From assembly GCF_900188485.1 (NCBI RefSeq), contig NZ_FZPH01000009.1, forward strand, positions 186,001 to 250,000: a stretch of DNA of 64,000 nucleotides, in the 5' to 3' direction. The stretch comes from Asanoa hainanensis. GTDB taxonomy: Bacteria > Actinomycetota > Actinomycetes > Mycobacteriales > Micromonosporaceae. Every line of letters starts with the position of its first letter. Position 1 is the first letter of the stretch. A program made the position numbers and the translations under genes. Positions 49,763 through 56,629 of this stretch are shown one piece after another. Under the pieces are notes generated by a model. That model had not been told where the DNA came from. It made no database searches and saw only the letters and a program-made list of their open reading frames with translations.

Positions 49763-50944
49763 TCAGGCTCCCCATCCGGCGGCCTGGCCACCGACACGCT
49801 CGGCTTTGACGGTCTCGAAGTAGCCGGACCGCTTGTAGGCGGCGACCGGGTCGGGATCCAGGCCCATCTCCGCGCGCAGGTCGCGCAGCAGCGGGCGGAC
49901 GTCGGTGTGGTACGCGTCCATCAGCACGTCGTTGGCCTCGAGCACGTCACCATTCTGCTGTGCGACGGCGAGCGCGTCAGCGTCCACGAGCAGCGCCTTG
50001 GCGGTGGCTTCCTGGACGTTCGTCACCGAGCGGATGACGGCCTGGATCTTCGGCTCGAGGTTGTGGCACTGGTCGAGCATGAACGCGATGCCGGCTTCCG
50101 GCCGGAGCACGTCGGCGCTCACGATCTCGCACATGATCCGGAAGAGCTGGAACGGGTCGGCCGCGCCGACCATCAGGTCGTCGTCGGCGTAGAAGCGGGA
50201 GTTGAAGTCGAACCCGCCGAGCTTGCCGGCCCGCAGCAGGACCGCGACGATGAACTCGATGTTCGTACCCGGTGCGTGGTGTCCGGTGTCGATGACCACC
50301 TGGGCCTTCTCGCCGAGGGTGAGGCAGTGCGCGTACGCGGTGCCCCAGTCCGGCACGTCGGTCATGTAGAAGGCCGGCTCGAAGAACTTGTATTCGAGCA
50401 GCATCCGCTGGTCGTCGCCGAGCCGTTCGTAGACGGCGGCGAGCGCCTCGGCGAGCCGGTCCTGCCGGTTGCGGATGCTGTCCTGGCCGGGGTAGTTGGT
50501 GCCGTCGGAGAACCAGAGCTTGAGGTCGCGGGAGCCGGTCGCGTCCATGATGTCGACGCACTCGAGCAGGTGCGCGAGGGCCTTCGCCCGGACGCGGGGG
50601 TCGGGGTTGGTGACTGAGCCGAGCTTGTAGTCGTCGTCCTGGAACACGTTGGAGTTGATCGCGCCCAGCCCGACACCGCGCTCCTTGGCGAACGCGGCCA
50701 GGGCGGCGTAGTCGTCGGTCTTGTCCCACGGGATGTGCAGGGCGACGGTCGGCGCGACCCCGGTGAACCGGTGCACGGTGGCGGCGTCGGCGATCTTCTC
50801 GTACGGGTCGCGCGGCACGCCCTCCTGGGCGAACACCTTGAACCGGGTGCCGGAGTTCCCGAACGCCCACGAGGCCGTCTCGACTCGCTGATCGCGCAAG
50901 GCCGCGAGCACGCGGCTCCGGGTGGACGGGGCAAGCTCGGTCAT
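49763..50944 (-). CDS. rhaI: L-rhamnose isomerase, RhaI type
   Basis: 393 residues, xylose-isomerase-like TIM barrel of the Pseudomonas stutzeri/actinobacterial RhaI class, not RhaA. Marks: ETASWAFGNSGTRFKVFAQE, VALHIPWDKTDDYAAL, DLKLWFSDGTNYPGQDSIRN, LLEYKFFEPAFYMTDVPDWG (metal Glu), QVVIDTGHHAPGTNIEF and FDFNSRFYADDDLMVGAADP. It converts L-rhamnose to L-rhamnulose with Mn/Co. ATG 50944 follows GGAGGA. It is first of the rhaI-rhaD-rhaB-MFS operon, behind a promoter with operator. Confidence 0.94.
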   Translation of the reverse strand: MTELAPSTRSRVLAALRDQRVETASWAFGNSGTRFKVFAQEGVPRDPYEKIADAATVHRFTGVAPTVALHIPWDKTDDYAALAAFAKERGVGLGAINSNVFQDDDYKLGSVTNPDPRVRAKALAHLLECVDIMDATGSRDLKLWFSDGTNYPGQDSIRNRQDRLAEALAAVYERLGDDQRMLLEYKFFEPAFYMTDVPDWGTAYAHCLTLGEKAQVVIDTGHHAPGTNIEFIVAVLLRAGKLGGFDFNSRFYADDDLMVGAADPFQLFRIMCEIVSADVLRPEAGIAFMLDQCHNLEPKIQAVIRSVTNVQEATAKALLVDADALAVAQQNGDVLEANDVLMDAYHTDVRPLLRDLRAEMGLDPDPVAAYKRSGYFETVKAERVGGQAAGWGA

Positions 50945-50973
50945 GTCGGGTCCTCCGTGCGCGGCCTCGTTTG

Positions 50974-51043
50974 TGAAACGTTTCATGCAACGGATCGAAG
51001 ATATCCGTCACGGCGCGGGGGAGTCAAGGTATGAGACGTTTCA
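50974..51043. promoter_or_regulatory. divergent rhaI/lacI control region with two LacI operators
   Basis: TGAAACGTTTCA (50974-50985) and TGAGACGTTTCA (51032-51043). On the minus strand TTGACT (51022-51027), 18 bases, TATCTT (50998-51003) drives rhaI, with the first operator just past the start of transcription. On the plus strand TACGCT (51054-51059) lies 8 bases before ATG 51068, so lacI is probably leaderless and autoregulated through the second operator. Confidence 0.75.
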
Positions 51044-51067
51044 GACGGTCGCGTACGCTGATCGACC

Positions 51068-52093
51068 ATGGCGGCGAGCATCAAGGAGGTCGCGCAGCGG
51101 GCGGGCGTGTCGCTCGGCACGGTGAGCAACGTGCTCAACCGCCCCGACATCGTGTCGCCGGAGACCCGCAAGCGCGTCCAGGAAGCGATCGAAGAGCTCG
51201 GTTTCGTCCGCAACGACTCGGCCCGGCAACTGCGCGCCGGCCGCAGCCGCACGGTCGCGATCGTGGTCCTCGACGTCTCGAACCCGTTCTTCACCGACGT
51301 CGTCCGCGGGGCCGAGTCGATCGTCGAAGGCGCCGGCGGCATGGTGGTCGTCTGCAACAGCGGCGGTGACGCGGCCCGCGAGCACCGCCACCTCGACGTC
51401 CTCGAAGAGCAACGGGTCCAGGGCATCCTGGTCACCCCGGTCAGCGACGGCAAGCAACCCCGCCTCGACCGGATCGTCACCCGGGGCATCCCGGTCGTCC
51501 TGGTCGACCGCGGGGCCGGCCTGGCCAACCAGTGCTCCGTGGCGGTCGACGACGTCCTGGGCGGCCGGATCGCGGCCGAGCACCTCGCCGAGCGCGGTCA
51601 CCGCCGGATCGCCTTTGTCGGCGGGCCGCTAGCCTTGCGCCAGGTCACCGACCGCCGCACGGGCGCCGAGACCGCCCTGGCCGAACTAGGGCTCCCGGCC
51701 CCGCTGGTCGTCGAGACCCCGATGCTCTCGGTCTCCGCGGGGCGCCAGGCCGCCGACGAGATTGTCGCGCTACCGTCGACCCGCCGCCCGACGGCCATCT
51801 TCTGCGCCAACGACCTGGTCGCCCTGGGGGTGCTCCAGGCGTTGACCGCCCACGGCCTGAAGGTCCCGGACGACATCGCCCTAGTGGGCTACGACGACAT
51901 CGAGTTCGCGGCGGGTGCTGCGGTGCCTCTGTCGTCCGTGCGCCAGCCGCGCGAGCAGCTCGGTCGCACGGCGGCGCAGTTGCTCCTAGAGGAGTCGACG
52001 GATCCGGAGCACCACGAGCACCGTCACGTCGTTTTCCAGCCGGAGCTGGCCGTTCGTCAATCCAGCGAGCGTAAACGGCGTCGGGTCCGATAG
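51068..52093 (+). CDS. LacI-family regulator of L-rhamnose use
   Basis: 341 residues. Helix-turn-helix SIKEVAQRAGVSLGTVSNVLNRPD-like segment at about residues 4-27 (hinge NRPDIVSPETRKRVQ), sensor domain VAIVVLDVSNPFFTDVVRGA, then VAVDDVLGGRIAAEHLAERG and GYDDIEFAAGAAVPLSSVRQ. Divergent from rhaI. Its operators TGAAACGTTTCA/TGAGACGTTTCA recur as variants at 33924, 56563, 59458 and 59574, so it probably controls the importer, GH78, GH3 and the ThuA/epimerase operon as well. Confidence 0.9.
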   Translation: MAASIKEVAQRAGVSLGTVSNVLNRPDIVSPETRKRVQEAIEELGFVRNDSARQLRAGRSRTVAIVVLDVSNPFFTDVVRGAESIVEGAGGMVVVCNSGGDAAREHRHLDVLEEQRVQGILVTPVSDGKQPRLDRIVTRGIPVVLVDRGAGLANQCSVAVDDVLGGRIAAEHLAERGHRRIAFVGGPLALRQVTDRRTGAETALAELGLPAPLVVETPMLSVSAGRQAADEIVALPSTRRPTAIFCANDLVALGVLQALTAHGLKVPDDIALVGYDDIEFAAGAAVPLSSVRQPREQLGRTAAQLLLEESTDPEHHEHRHVVFQPELAVRQSSERKRRRVR

Positions 52094-52095
52094 GC

Positions 52096-52164
52096 GGCCG
52101 TCCCACGATCGGTCCCGGTTCGTGTCTTCGGGTGTCTTCTCGTCGTTGGTTGCGGTCTTGGTCG
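52096..52164 (+). repeat. 69-bp post-gene element, copy 1
   Basis: It begins 3 bases after the lacI stop. By hand alignment it matches the reverse complement of 53321-53389 without gaps and with 10 mismatches; TCGTCGTTGGTTGCGGTCTT is identical in both. Both copies sit directly after a stop codon in the same orientation relative to the gene. Confidence 0.65.
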
Positions 52165-52239
52165 GGGGAGAATGTTGTGGGTGCCGACAGGCCGCAAAGA
52201 GCGCGACCTCTATTGTCGGCACCCACAACATCCTCCCCC
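52164..52239. terminator. 26-bp inverted repeat hairpin
   Basis: The arms 52164-52189 and 52214-52239 pair over 26 bases with one mismatch around a 24-base loop. The core is TTGTGGGTGCCGACA. It probably ends lacI transcription. Its length far exceeds usual terminators, so it may be a mobile or recombination-related palindrome. Confidence 0.55.
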
Positions 52240-52371
52240 GCCCTGACCTACTTCACCGTCGGTCGACTCCGATGGCGGGTCGCGGGACACAGTCCATTGG
52301 CCGGCCTCCGCGGTTCGACTGCCGCATTGGTCGAGGTTGCGGGGTAGCTAATTCGCTCGCGGTGGAAGCGG

Positions 52372-52773
52372 GTGCTTGTGATCACCGTTCGGAGGTTCAG
52401 GGGTTCTGACTCGCCTACGTTGTGGGCGTTGAACGCGTTGCCCAATATCGGGGAGACCGCTGGCCCGAGTGTGCCGTTGCCCCTGCCGTCGGCGACTAAC
52501 CCGCCGGGGGTTGTGCGGGTGCATCCTGCGACTCGTCGCCGTGGTGTGGGCCGCGTGTTGATGGGTGCGCTGGAAGAGCGTGCTCGGACGGCCAGAGTGC
52601 GCGTGCTTCACCTTGATACGGCGACCAATCAGCCGGAGGCGATGGCCTTCTACCGCGGCCTTGGCTGCCGGGAGATCGGGCGCGAGCGGCGGGCTGGGTG
52701 GGCGTGGACGTTGGCCTACTTCGAGAAGTCAGTGGCGCAGGCCGACCAGGTCGAGGTCCCAGAAGGTGTTTGA
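52372..52773 (+). pseudogene. GNAT acetyltransferase with an internal deletion
   Basis: The frame opens VRRFRGSDSPTLWALNALPN, IGETAGPSVPLPLPSAT and then jumps to RVHPATRRRGVGRVLMGALE and LDTATNQPEAMAFYRGLGC. In the GNAT fold the first part is strand 1/helix 1 and the second begins at strand 4 and the acetyl-CoA loop (RRRGVG). The strands between are missing, about 50-60 residues, without loss of frame. It is likely inactive. The start may be GTG 52372 or 52378. Its 3' end overlaps the convergent GNAT gene by 45 bases. Confidence 0.65.
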
Positions 52774-53265
52774 GTAGACGAAGGTTCCCGTCATCCAGGG
52801 CTCGTAGGACGACAGCTTTACCACCTGGAAGCCTGCTTCCGGGATTCGGAGCGAGGGTCTGCGGAAGCCGTGTTCGGCGGCCGGGGTGAAGCCCGTGCGG
52901 GAGTAGTAGGCCGGGTCGCCTTCTAGGAACACCAGCGGGACGCCTTGCTCGTCGAGTTGCCGCAAGCCCTCGCGGATCAGGGCTGTGCCCACGCCGCGGC
53001 GTTGCCAGTGTGGCGCCACCGGGAGGGGGCTCAGGGAGCGGACTGGGACGAGTTCGCGGGGCGCGTCCAGTAGTGCTCGGCTGAACATGATGTGGCCTAC
53101 CAGTTCGTCTGGCTGCTCGGACACCAGCGAGAGCACGTCTGGATCGTCACGGCGCAGTGCTTCGACCAGCTCGGCCACGTTGTCGCCGTGCCGGCCGCCG
53201 AAAGCGGTGCGGACGACCGTAGCCACGGCATCGTGGTCACGCGCTTGCTCTGCACGAATTGGCAT
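52729..53265 (-). CDS. GNAT-family N-acetyltransferase
   Basis: 178 residues, complete GNAT fold: MPIRAEQARDHDAVATVVRT, LVGHIMFSRALLDA, the acetyl-CoA loop VAPHWQRRGVGTALIREGLR, VFLEGDPAYYSRTGF and WMTGTFVYSNTFWDLDLVGL. It resembles the YhbS-like group of predicted acetyltransferases. Substrate unknown. ATG 53265 begins the fold. It lies alone between the regulator and the importer genes. Confidence 0.85.
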   Translation of the reverse strand: MPIRAEQARDHDAVATVVRTAFGGRHGDNVAELVEALRRDDPDVLSLVSEQPDELVGHIMFSRALLDAPRELVPVRSLSPLPVAPHWQRRGVGTALIREGLRQLDEQGVPLVFLEGDPAYYSRTGFTPAAEHGFRRPSLRIPEAGFQVVKLSSYEPWMTGTFVYSNTFWDLDLVGLRH

Positions 53266-53320
53266 GGCGCGCAACGTAACCACGAGCCGAGCGGCTGCCA
53301 ACCGAATAACCCGCGGAGCC

Positions 53321-53389
53321 CGGCCAAGACCGCAACCAACGACGAGGCGACATCCGATGAGACGGACGGGGACCGGTCGTGGGACGGAC
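53321..53389 (-). repeat. 69-bp post-gene element, copy 2
   Basis: Inverted relative of 52096-52164, starting 7 bases past the stop of the permease gene at 53397. Between it and the GNAT start (53265) nothing else is recognisable. Confidence 0.65.
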
Positions 53390-53396
53390 GCCGTGG

Positions 53397-54233
53397 TCAG
53401 CCCTTGATCGCTCCGCTCGTCATGCCGGCGACAATCCGGCGGTTGAAGAACATGAACATGATCAACGGCGGAATCGTAATCAGGAGGATGTTCATGAAGA
53501 GGAGGTTGTACTGCGACGTGAACTGGCTCGAGAAGTTGTAGAGGGTCAGCTGGACCGTGGCGTTCTGGTCGCCCGGTAGGAAGTACAGCGGGTTCACGAA
53601 GTCGTTGAAGACCGTTACCGACTGGACCACGATCACCGTGATCGCCACCGAGCGCAGCAGCGGGAAGATGACTCGGAAGAACAGGCGGAACGGGGACGCG
53701 CCGTCGATGATGGCGGCCTCGTCGAGCTCGCGGGGGATCGTCGCGATGAAGGCGCGGAACAGCAGGATCGCGAACGAGATGCCGAACGCTACCTCGACCA
53801 GGATCAGGCCCGGCATGGTGCGGAACAGCCCCAGCTTCTGCAGGACCCAGATCGTCGGGACCACGGCCGGCGGGATGATCAGGCCGGACAGCACCAGGAA
53901 GTTGATCAGGAGGTTCCAGCGCGACTTCCGGCGCTGCCAGACGTACGCGACCATGGCGGCCAGGACCACCATGATGGCCACGCTGGCCACCGTCAGGATC
54001 GTGCTGTTGATGAACGCGATGATGAGCATGTAGTCGCGGGCCTTGACCACGTCCACGAAGTTTTGCACCACCTGGAAGTTCTCGGGCCACGAGAAGTCCA
54101 GCAGCGCCGCCTGTTGGCGGTCCTTGACCGCGGTCAGCACGATGAACGCGAACGGCACCAGGAAGACCACAATGGACGCCAGGATGGCGACGGCGCTCAG
54201 CCAGTAGTTGCGCCGGGGGCGGCGGGCGGTCAC
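53397..54233 (-). CDS. CUT1 sugar ABC transporter permease, MalG type (rhamnoside importer)
   Basis: 278 residues, six membrane helices (NYWLSAVAILASIVVFLVPF first), EAA loop LDEAAIIDGASPFRLFFRVI. Start GTG 54233 overlaps the MalF-type stop (GTGA). With the binding protein at 55214 it probably imports rhamnose-containing oligosaccharides, as judged from the flanking GH78 and rha genes. The element at 53321-53389 follows its stop. Confidence 0.9.
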   Translation of the reverse strand: MTARRPRRNYWLSAVAILASIVVFLVPFAFIVLTAVKDRQQAALLDFSWPENFQVVQNFVDVVKARDYMLIIAFINSTILTVASVAIMVVLAAMVAYVWQRRKSRWNLLINFLVLSGLIIPPAVVPTIWVLQKLGLFRTMPGLILVEVAFGISFAILLFRAFIATIPRELDEAAIIDGASPFRLFFRVIFPLLRSVAITVIVVQSVTVFNDFVNPLYFLPGDQNATVQLTLYNFSSQFTSQYNLLFMNILLITIPPLIMFMFFNRRIVAGMTSGAIKG

Positions 54234-55153
54234 AGCTCGACCTCCTTGCGCGACAGGAACCAGTAGAGCGGCAGGATGATGGCCGTCACGACCAGGAACA
54301 GGATCACGTTGCCGGCGGTGGACAGGCCGTAGAAGCCCGCCTGGTACTGCTTGTAGATGACCGACGCGATCACGTCCGAGGTGAAGCCCGGGCCGCCCCG
54401 GGTCATCGCCCAGATCAGGTCGAACGACCGGAGGCCGCCGATCAGCGACAGGATGACCACCGTGACCGTGGCCGGGCGGGCCAGCGGGAGCACGATCTTG
54501 AAGAAGCTGGCCGTCGGGCTGGCGCCGTCGACCCGGGCGGCCTCGAAGTACTCCTGCGGGATCGAGACGATGCCCGCGATGAAGATGAGCGTCGCCAGGC
54601 CCACGCCCTTCCACACGTCGACCAGGGCGACCGACAGCAGCGCGTACGACGGGTCGGTCAGCCAGCCGGGGCCCTGGATCCCGACGACGGCGAGCGACTC
54701 GTTGATCAGGCCGCGCTCCGGGTTCATCAGCACCGTGAAGGTCAGGCCCACGCCGATGGTGCTGACGAGCACGGGGAAGAAGACGACCGAGCGCAGGTAG
54801 CCGCGGCCGACGATCTGCGAGGTCAGCAACACCGCCAGGAGCAGGCCGAGCACGACCTTGAGGCCCGACGTGACCACCGCGTACACCAGGGTGTGGGTCA
54901 GGCCCGAGACCAGCGCCGGCTCGCGGAAGAAGTTGACGAAGTTGTCGAAGCCGATGAAGTGCGAGTCGAAGATCGTCCAGCGGGTCAGGCTGAAGTAGAA
55001 CGACGCGAACGTCGGCACCAGGAAGAGCACGCCGTAGATGAGCGCGGCGGGCAGATAGAACCAGGAGGGGTACGGGCTGCGTTTGCGCGTGCGTCGCGCG
55101 GGCAGCTCAGTCCCTTCTCCGCGGTGCGCGCGTTGAGCCTCGATCGTCGTCAT
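54230..55153 (-). CDS. CUT1 sugar ABC transporter permease, MalF type (rhamnoside importer)
   Basis: 307 residues. A basic N-terminus (ARRTRKRSPYPSW) precedes six helices (FYLPAALIYGVLFLVPTFAS first), EAA loop YFEAARVDGASPTASFFKIV. It pairs with the MalG-type protein downstream. Sixty bases separate it from the binding-protein gene, enough for its own ribosome site but not a promoter. Confidence 0.9.
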   Translation of the reverse strand: MTTIEAQRAHRGEGTELPARRTRKRSPYPSWFYLPAALIYGVLFLVPTFASFYFSLTRWTIFDSHFIGFDNFVNFFREPALVSGLTHTLVYAVVTSGLKVVLGLLLAVLLTSQIVGRGYLRSVVFFPVLVSTIGVGLTFTVLMNPERGLINESLAVVGIQGPGWLTDPSYALLSVALVDVWKGVGLATLIFIAGIVSIPQEYFEAARVDGASPTASFFKIVLPLARPATVTVVILSLIGGLRSFDLIWAMTRGGPGFTSDVIASVIYKQYQAGFYGLSTAGNVILFLVVTAIILPLYWFLSRKEVEL

Positions 55154-55213
55154 CGCACGGCCTCTCGTCGCGGACGCCGCGCGGCCCGAGGAGACCGCGC
55201 GGCGTCACATCCC

Positions 55214-56539
55214 TTACCAGCCCGGCAGACCGAGCTGTTGGGCCTGCTTCTCGACGTCCCGGTCGTACAGCGCGGCACCGTCCGGCGCCTTGCGGATGCC
55301 GGAACCCACCTCGACGCAGATCTGCTCGAGCGACGGGCCCTTCACCGGGGAGAGGAACTCCAGCGCCAGGCTGGACCCACCCGGCTTGTCGATGTAGGGC
55401 TGCATGTCCTTGATCGACTGTGGCACGTCGGCCGGGAGGTCACAACCCTTGACCGCGAACGGGCCGGTCGGCGGGGTGGCCTTGGCCTGCGAGGCGCAGC
55501 CGTCCGGGCTCGCGATGAAGGCGAGCAGCTTCTTGGCCGCGTCGAGCTTGGCGCCGCTCGTCGAGGTCGGGATGTAGGCGCCGCCGGGCGCCCACACGGT
55601 CAGGCCGTTGGTCGCGGCGTCGTCGCCGGGCAGCGCGAACAGGCCGACGTCATTGACCTTGTCGGGGTTGTTGATGGCGATGTTGGCGACCGCCGCCGTC
55701 AGCATCGGGTAGTGGACGCCCTCACCGAGCGCGACCATCCGCTGGCCGTCCTCGTACTTGGCCGAGGCGAAGTCCTTGTTGAGGTAGCCGGCGTCGTGCA
55801 CCTCCTGCAGGTGCTGGAAGCCCTCCAGCGCCGCCGGGGTGGTCGCGTACTTGGCCTGGTTCTTCGTGTACTTGTCGGCCCAGCCCGGGTCGGCCGCCGA
55901 GATGTTGTGGAAGTCGCCGAGGATGAACAGCTGCGAGGTCCAGGTCTCCTGGTACGTCTGGATGACCGGCGCCGCCTTGCCGTCCGCCTTGATCTTCGCG
56001 TTGTTGGCCATGAACTCGGCCCAGGTCTTCGGCACCTGCAGGCCCAGGCGCTCGTACACCTTGCGGTTGTAGAGGACCGCGCCGCCCATGAACGTGCCGA
56101 ACGGGGCGCCGAAGAGCTTGCCGCCCGCGCTCACCGTGGTCTTGAAGTTGTCGTCGAGCTGGCCGGCGTAGGACTGGTCGTCGAGGGCGACCAGGTTCTG
56201 CTCGGGCTTGAGGGCCTGGAACAGCGATCCGGAGTTGTAGAAGAAGACGTCACTCATGTCGCCGGTGGACAGCCGGGTCTTGACGATGTTGTCACCCTCG
56301 GTGCCCTGCGGCCGGGTCTCGACCTTGACGGTGATGTCCGGGTTCTTCGCGCTGAAGTCCTTGACGACCTGCTCGGCCGTCTTGACGGTCGCTTCCGCGT
56401 TGTCGACCAGGAGCGAGATGGCGGTCTTGCCGCCTTCCTCGCTGGAGCCGAGGCTCCCGGCACTGCACGCGGTGAGCGCGAGGGCGCTGACCGCGGCGGC
56501 CGCGCACGCCAGCAGGCGCCGCGGCTGGACGTCGAACAT
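55214..56539 (-). CDS. CUT1 sugar-binding lipoprotein (rhamnoside importer)
   Basis: 441 residues. Signal QPRRLLACAAAAVSALALTA with lipobox TAC. Family 1 solute-binding fold: DVFFYNSGSLFQALKPEQNL, FGAPFGTFMGGAVLYNRKVY, MVALGEGVHYPMLTAAVANI. Start ATG 56539 with GGAGGT 5 bases upstream. Promoter on this strand: TTGACC (56612-56617), 17 bases, TAATGT (56589-56594). The LacI operator at 56563-56574 lies between promoter and start. It delivers the sugar to permeases 54230 and 53397. Confidence 0.92.
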   Translation of the reverse strand: MFDVQPRRLLACAAAAVSALALTACSAGSLGSSEEGGKTAISLLVDNAEATVKTAEQVVKDFSAKNPDITVKVETRPQGTEGDNIVKTRLSTGDMSDVFFYNSGSLFQALKPEQNLVALDDQSYAGQLDDNFKTTVSAGGKLFGAPFGTFMGGAVLYNRKVYERLGLQVPKTWAEFMANNAKIKADGKAAPVIQTYQETWTSQLFILGDFHNISAADPGWADKYTKNQAKYATTPAALEGFQHLQEVHDAGYLNKDFASAKYEDGQRMVALGEGVHYPMLTAAVANIAINNPDKVNDVGLFALPGDDAATNGLTVWAPGGAYIPTSTSGAKLDAAKKLLAFIASPDGCASQAKATPPTGPFAVKGCDLPADVPQSIKDMQPYIDKPGGSSLALEFLSPVKGPSLEQICVEVGSGIRKAPDGAALYDRDVEKQAQQLGLPGW

Positions 56540-56562
56540 GGGGTACCTCCAAGAGGTGTGTA

Positions 56563-56617
56563 TGAATCGTTTCAGTTGAAGTAACCAGACATTAACGGGA
56601 GCATCCATCGCGGTCAA
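56563..56617 (-). promoter_or_regulatory. promoter and LacI operator of the rhamnoside importer
   Basis: TTGACC (56612-56617), 17 bases, TAATGT (56589-56594), then TGAATCGTTTCA (56563-56574) about 15 bases downstream of the -10 box. The operator differs by one base from the rhaI site TGAAACGTTTCA. Confidence 0.7.
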
Positions 56618-56629
56618 CCCCCGCGTGTG

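Noticed and set aside
47736-49775. ATG 49775 as start of RhaD
   Set aside because: It would overlap the end of RhaI and has no ribosome site, while GTG 49760 has GGGGAG at the right distance.
49763-50986. Longer RhaI beginning at 50986
   Set aside because: That start lies in the operator TGAAACGTTTCA; ATG 50944 has GGAGGA and the normal N-terminus.
52164-52239. Terminal inverted repeats of an insertion sequence
   Set aside because: Only 24 bases lie between the arms, with no transposase and no visible target duplication.
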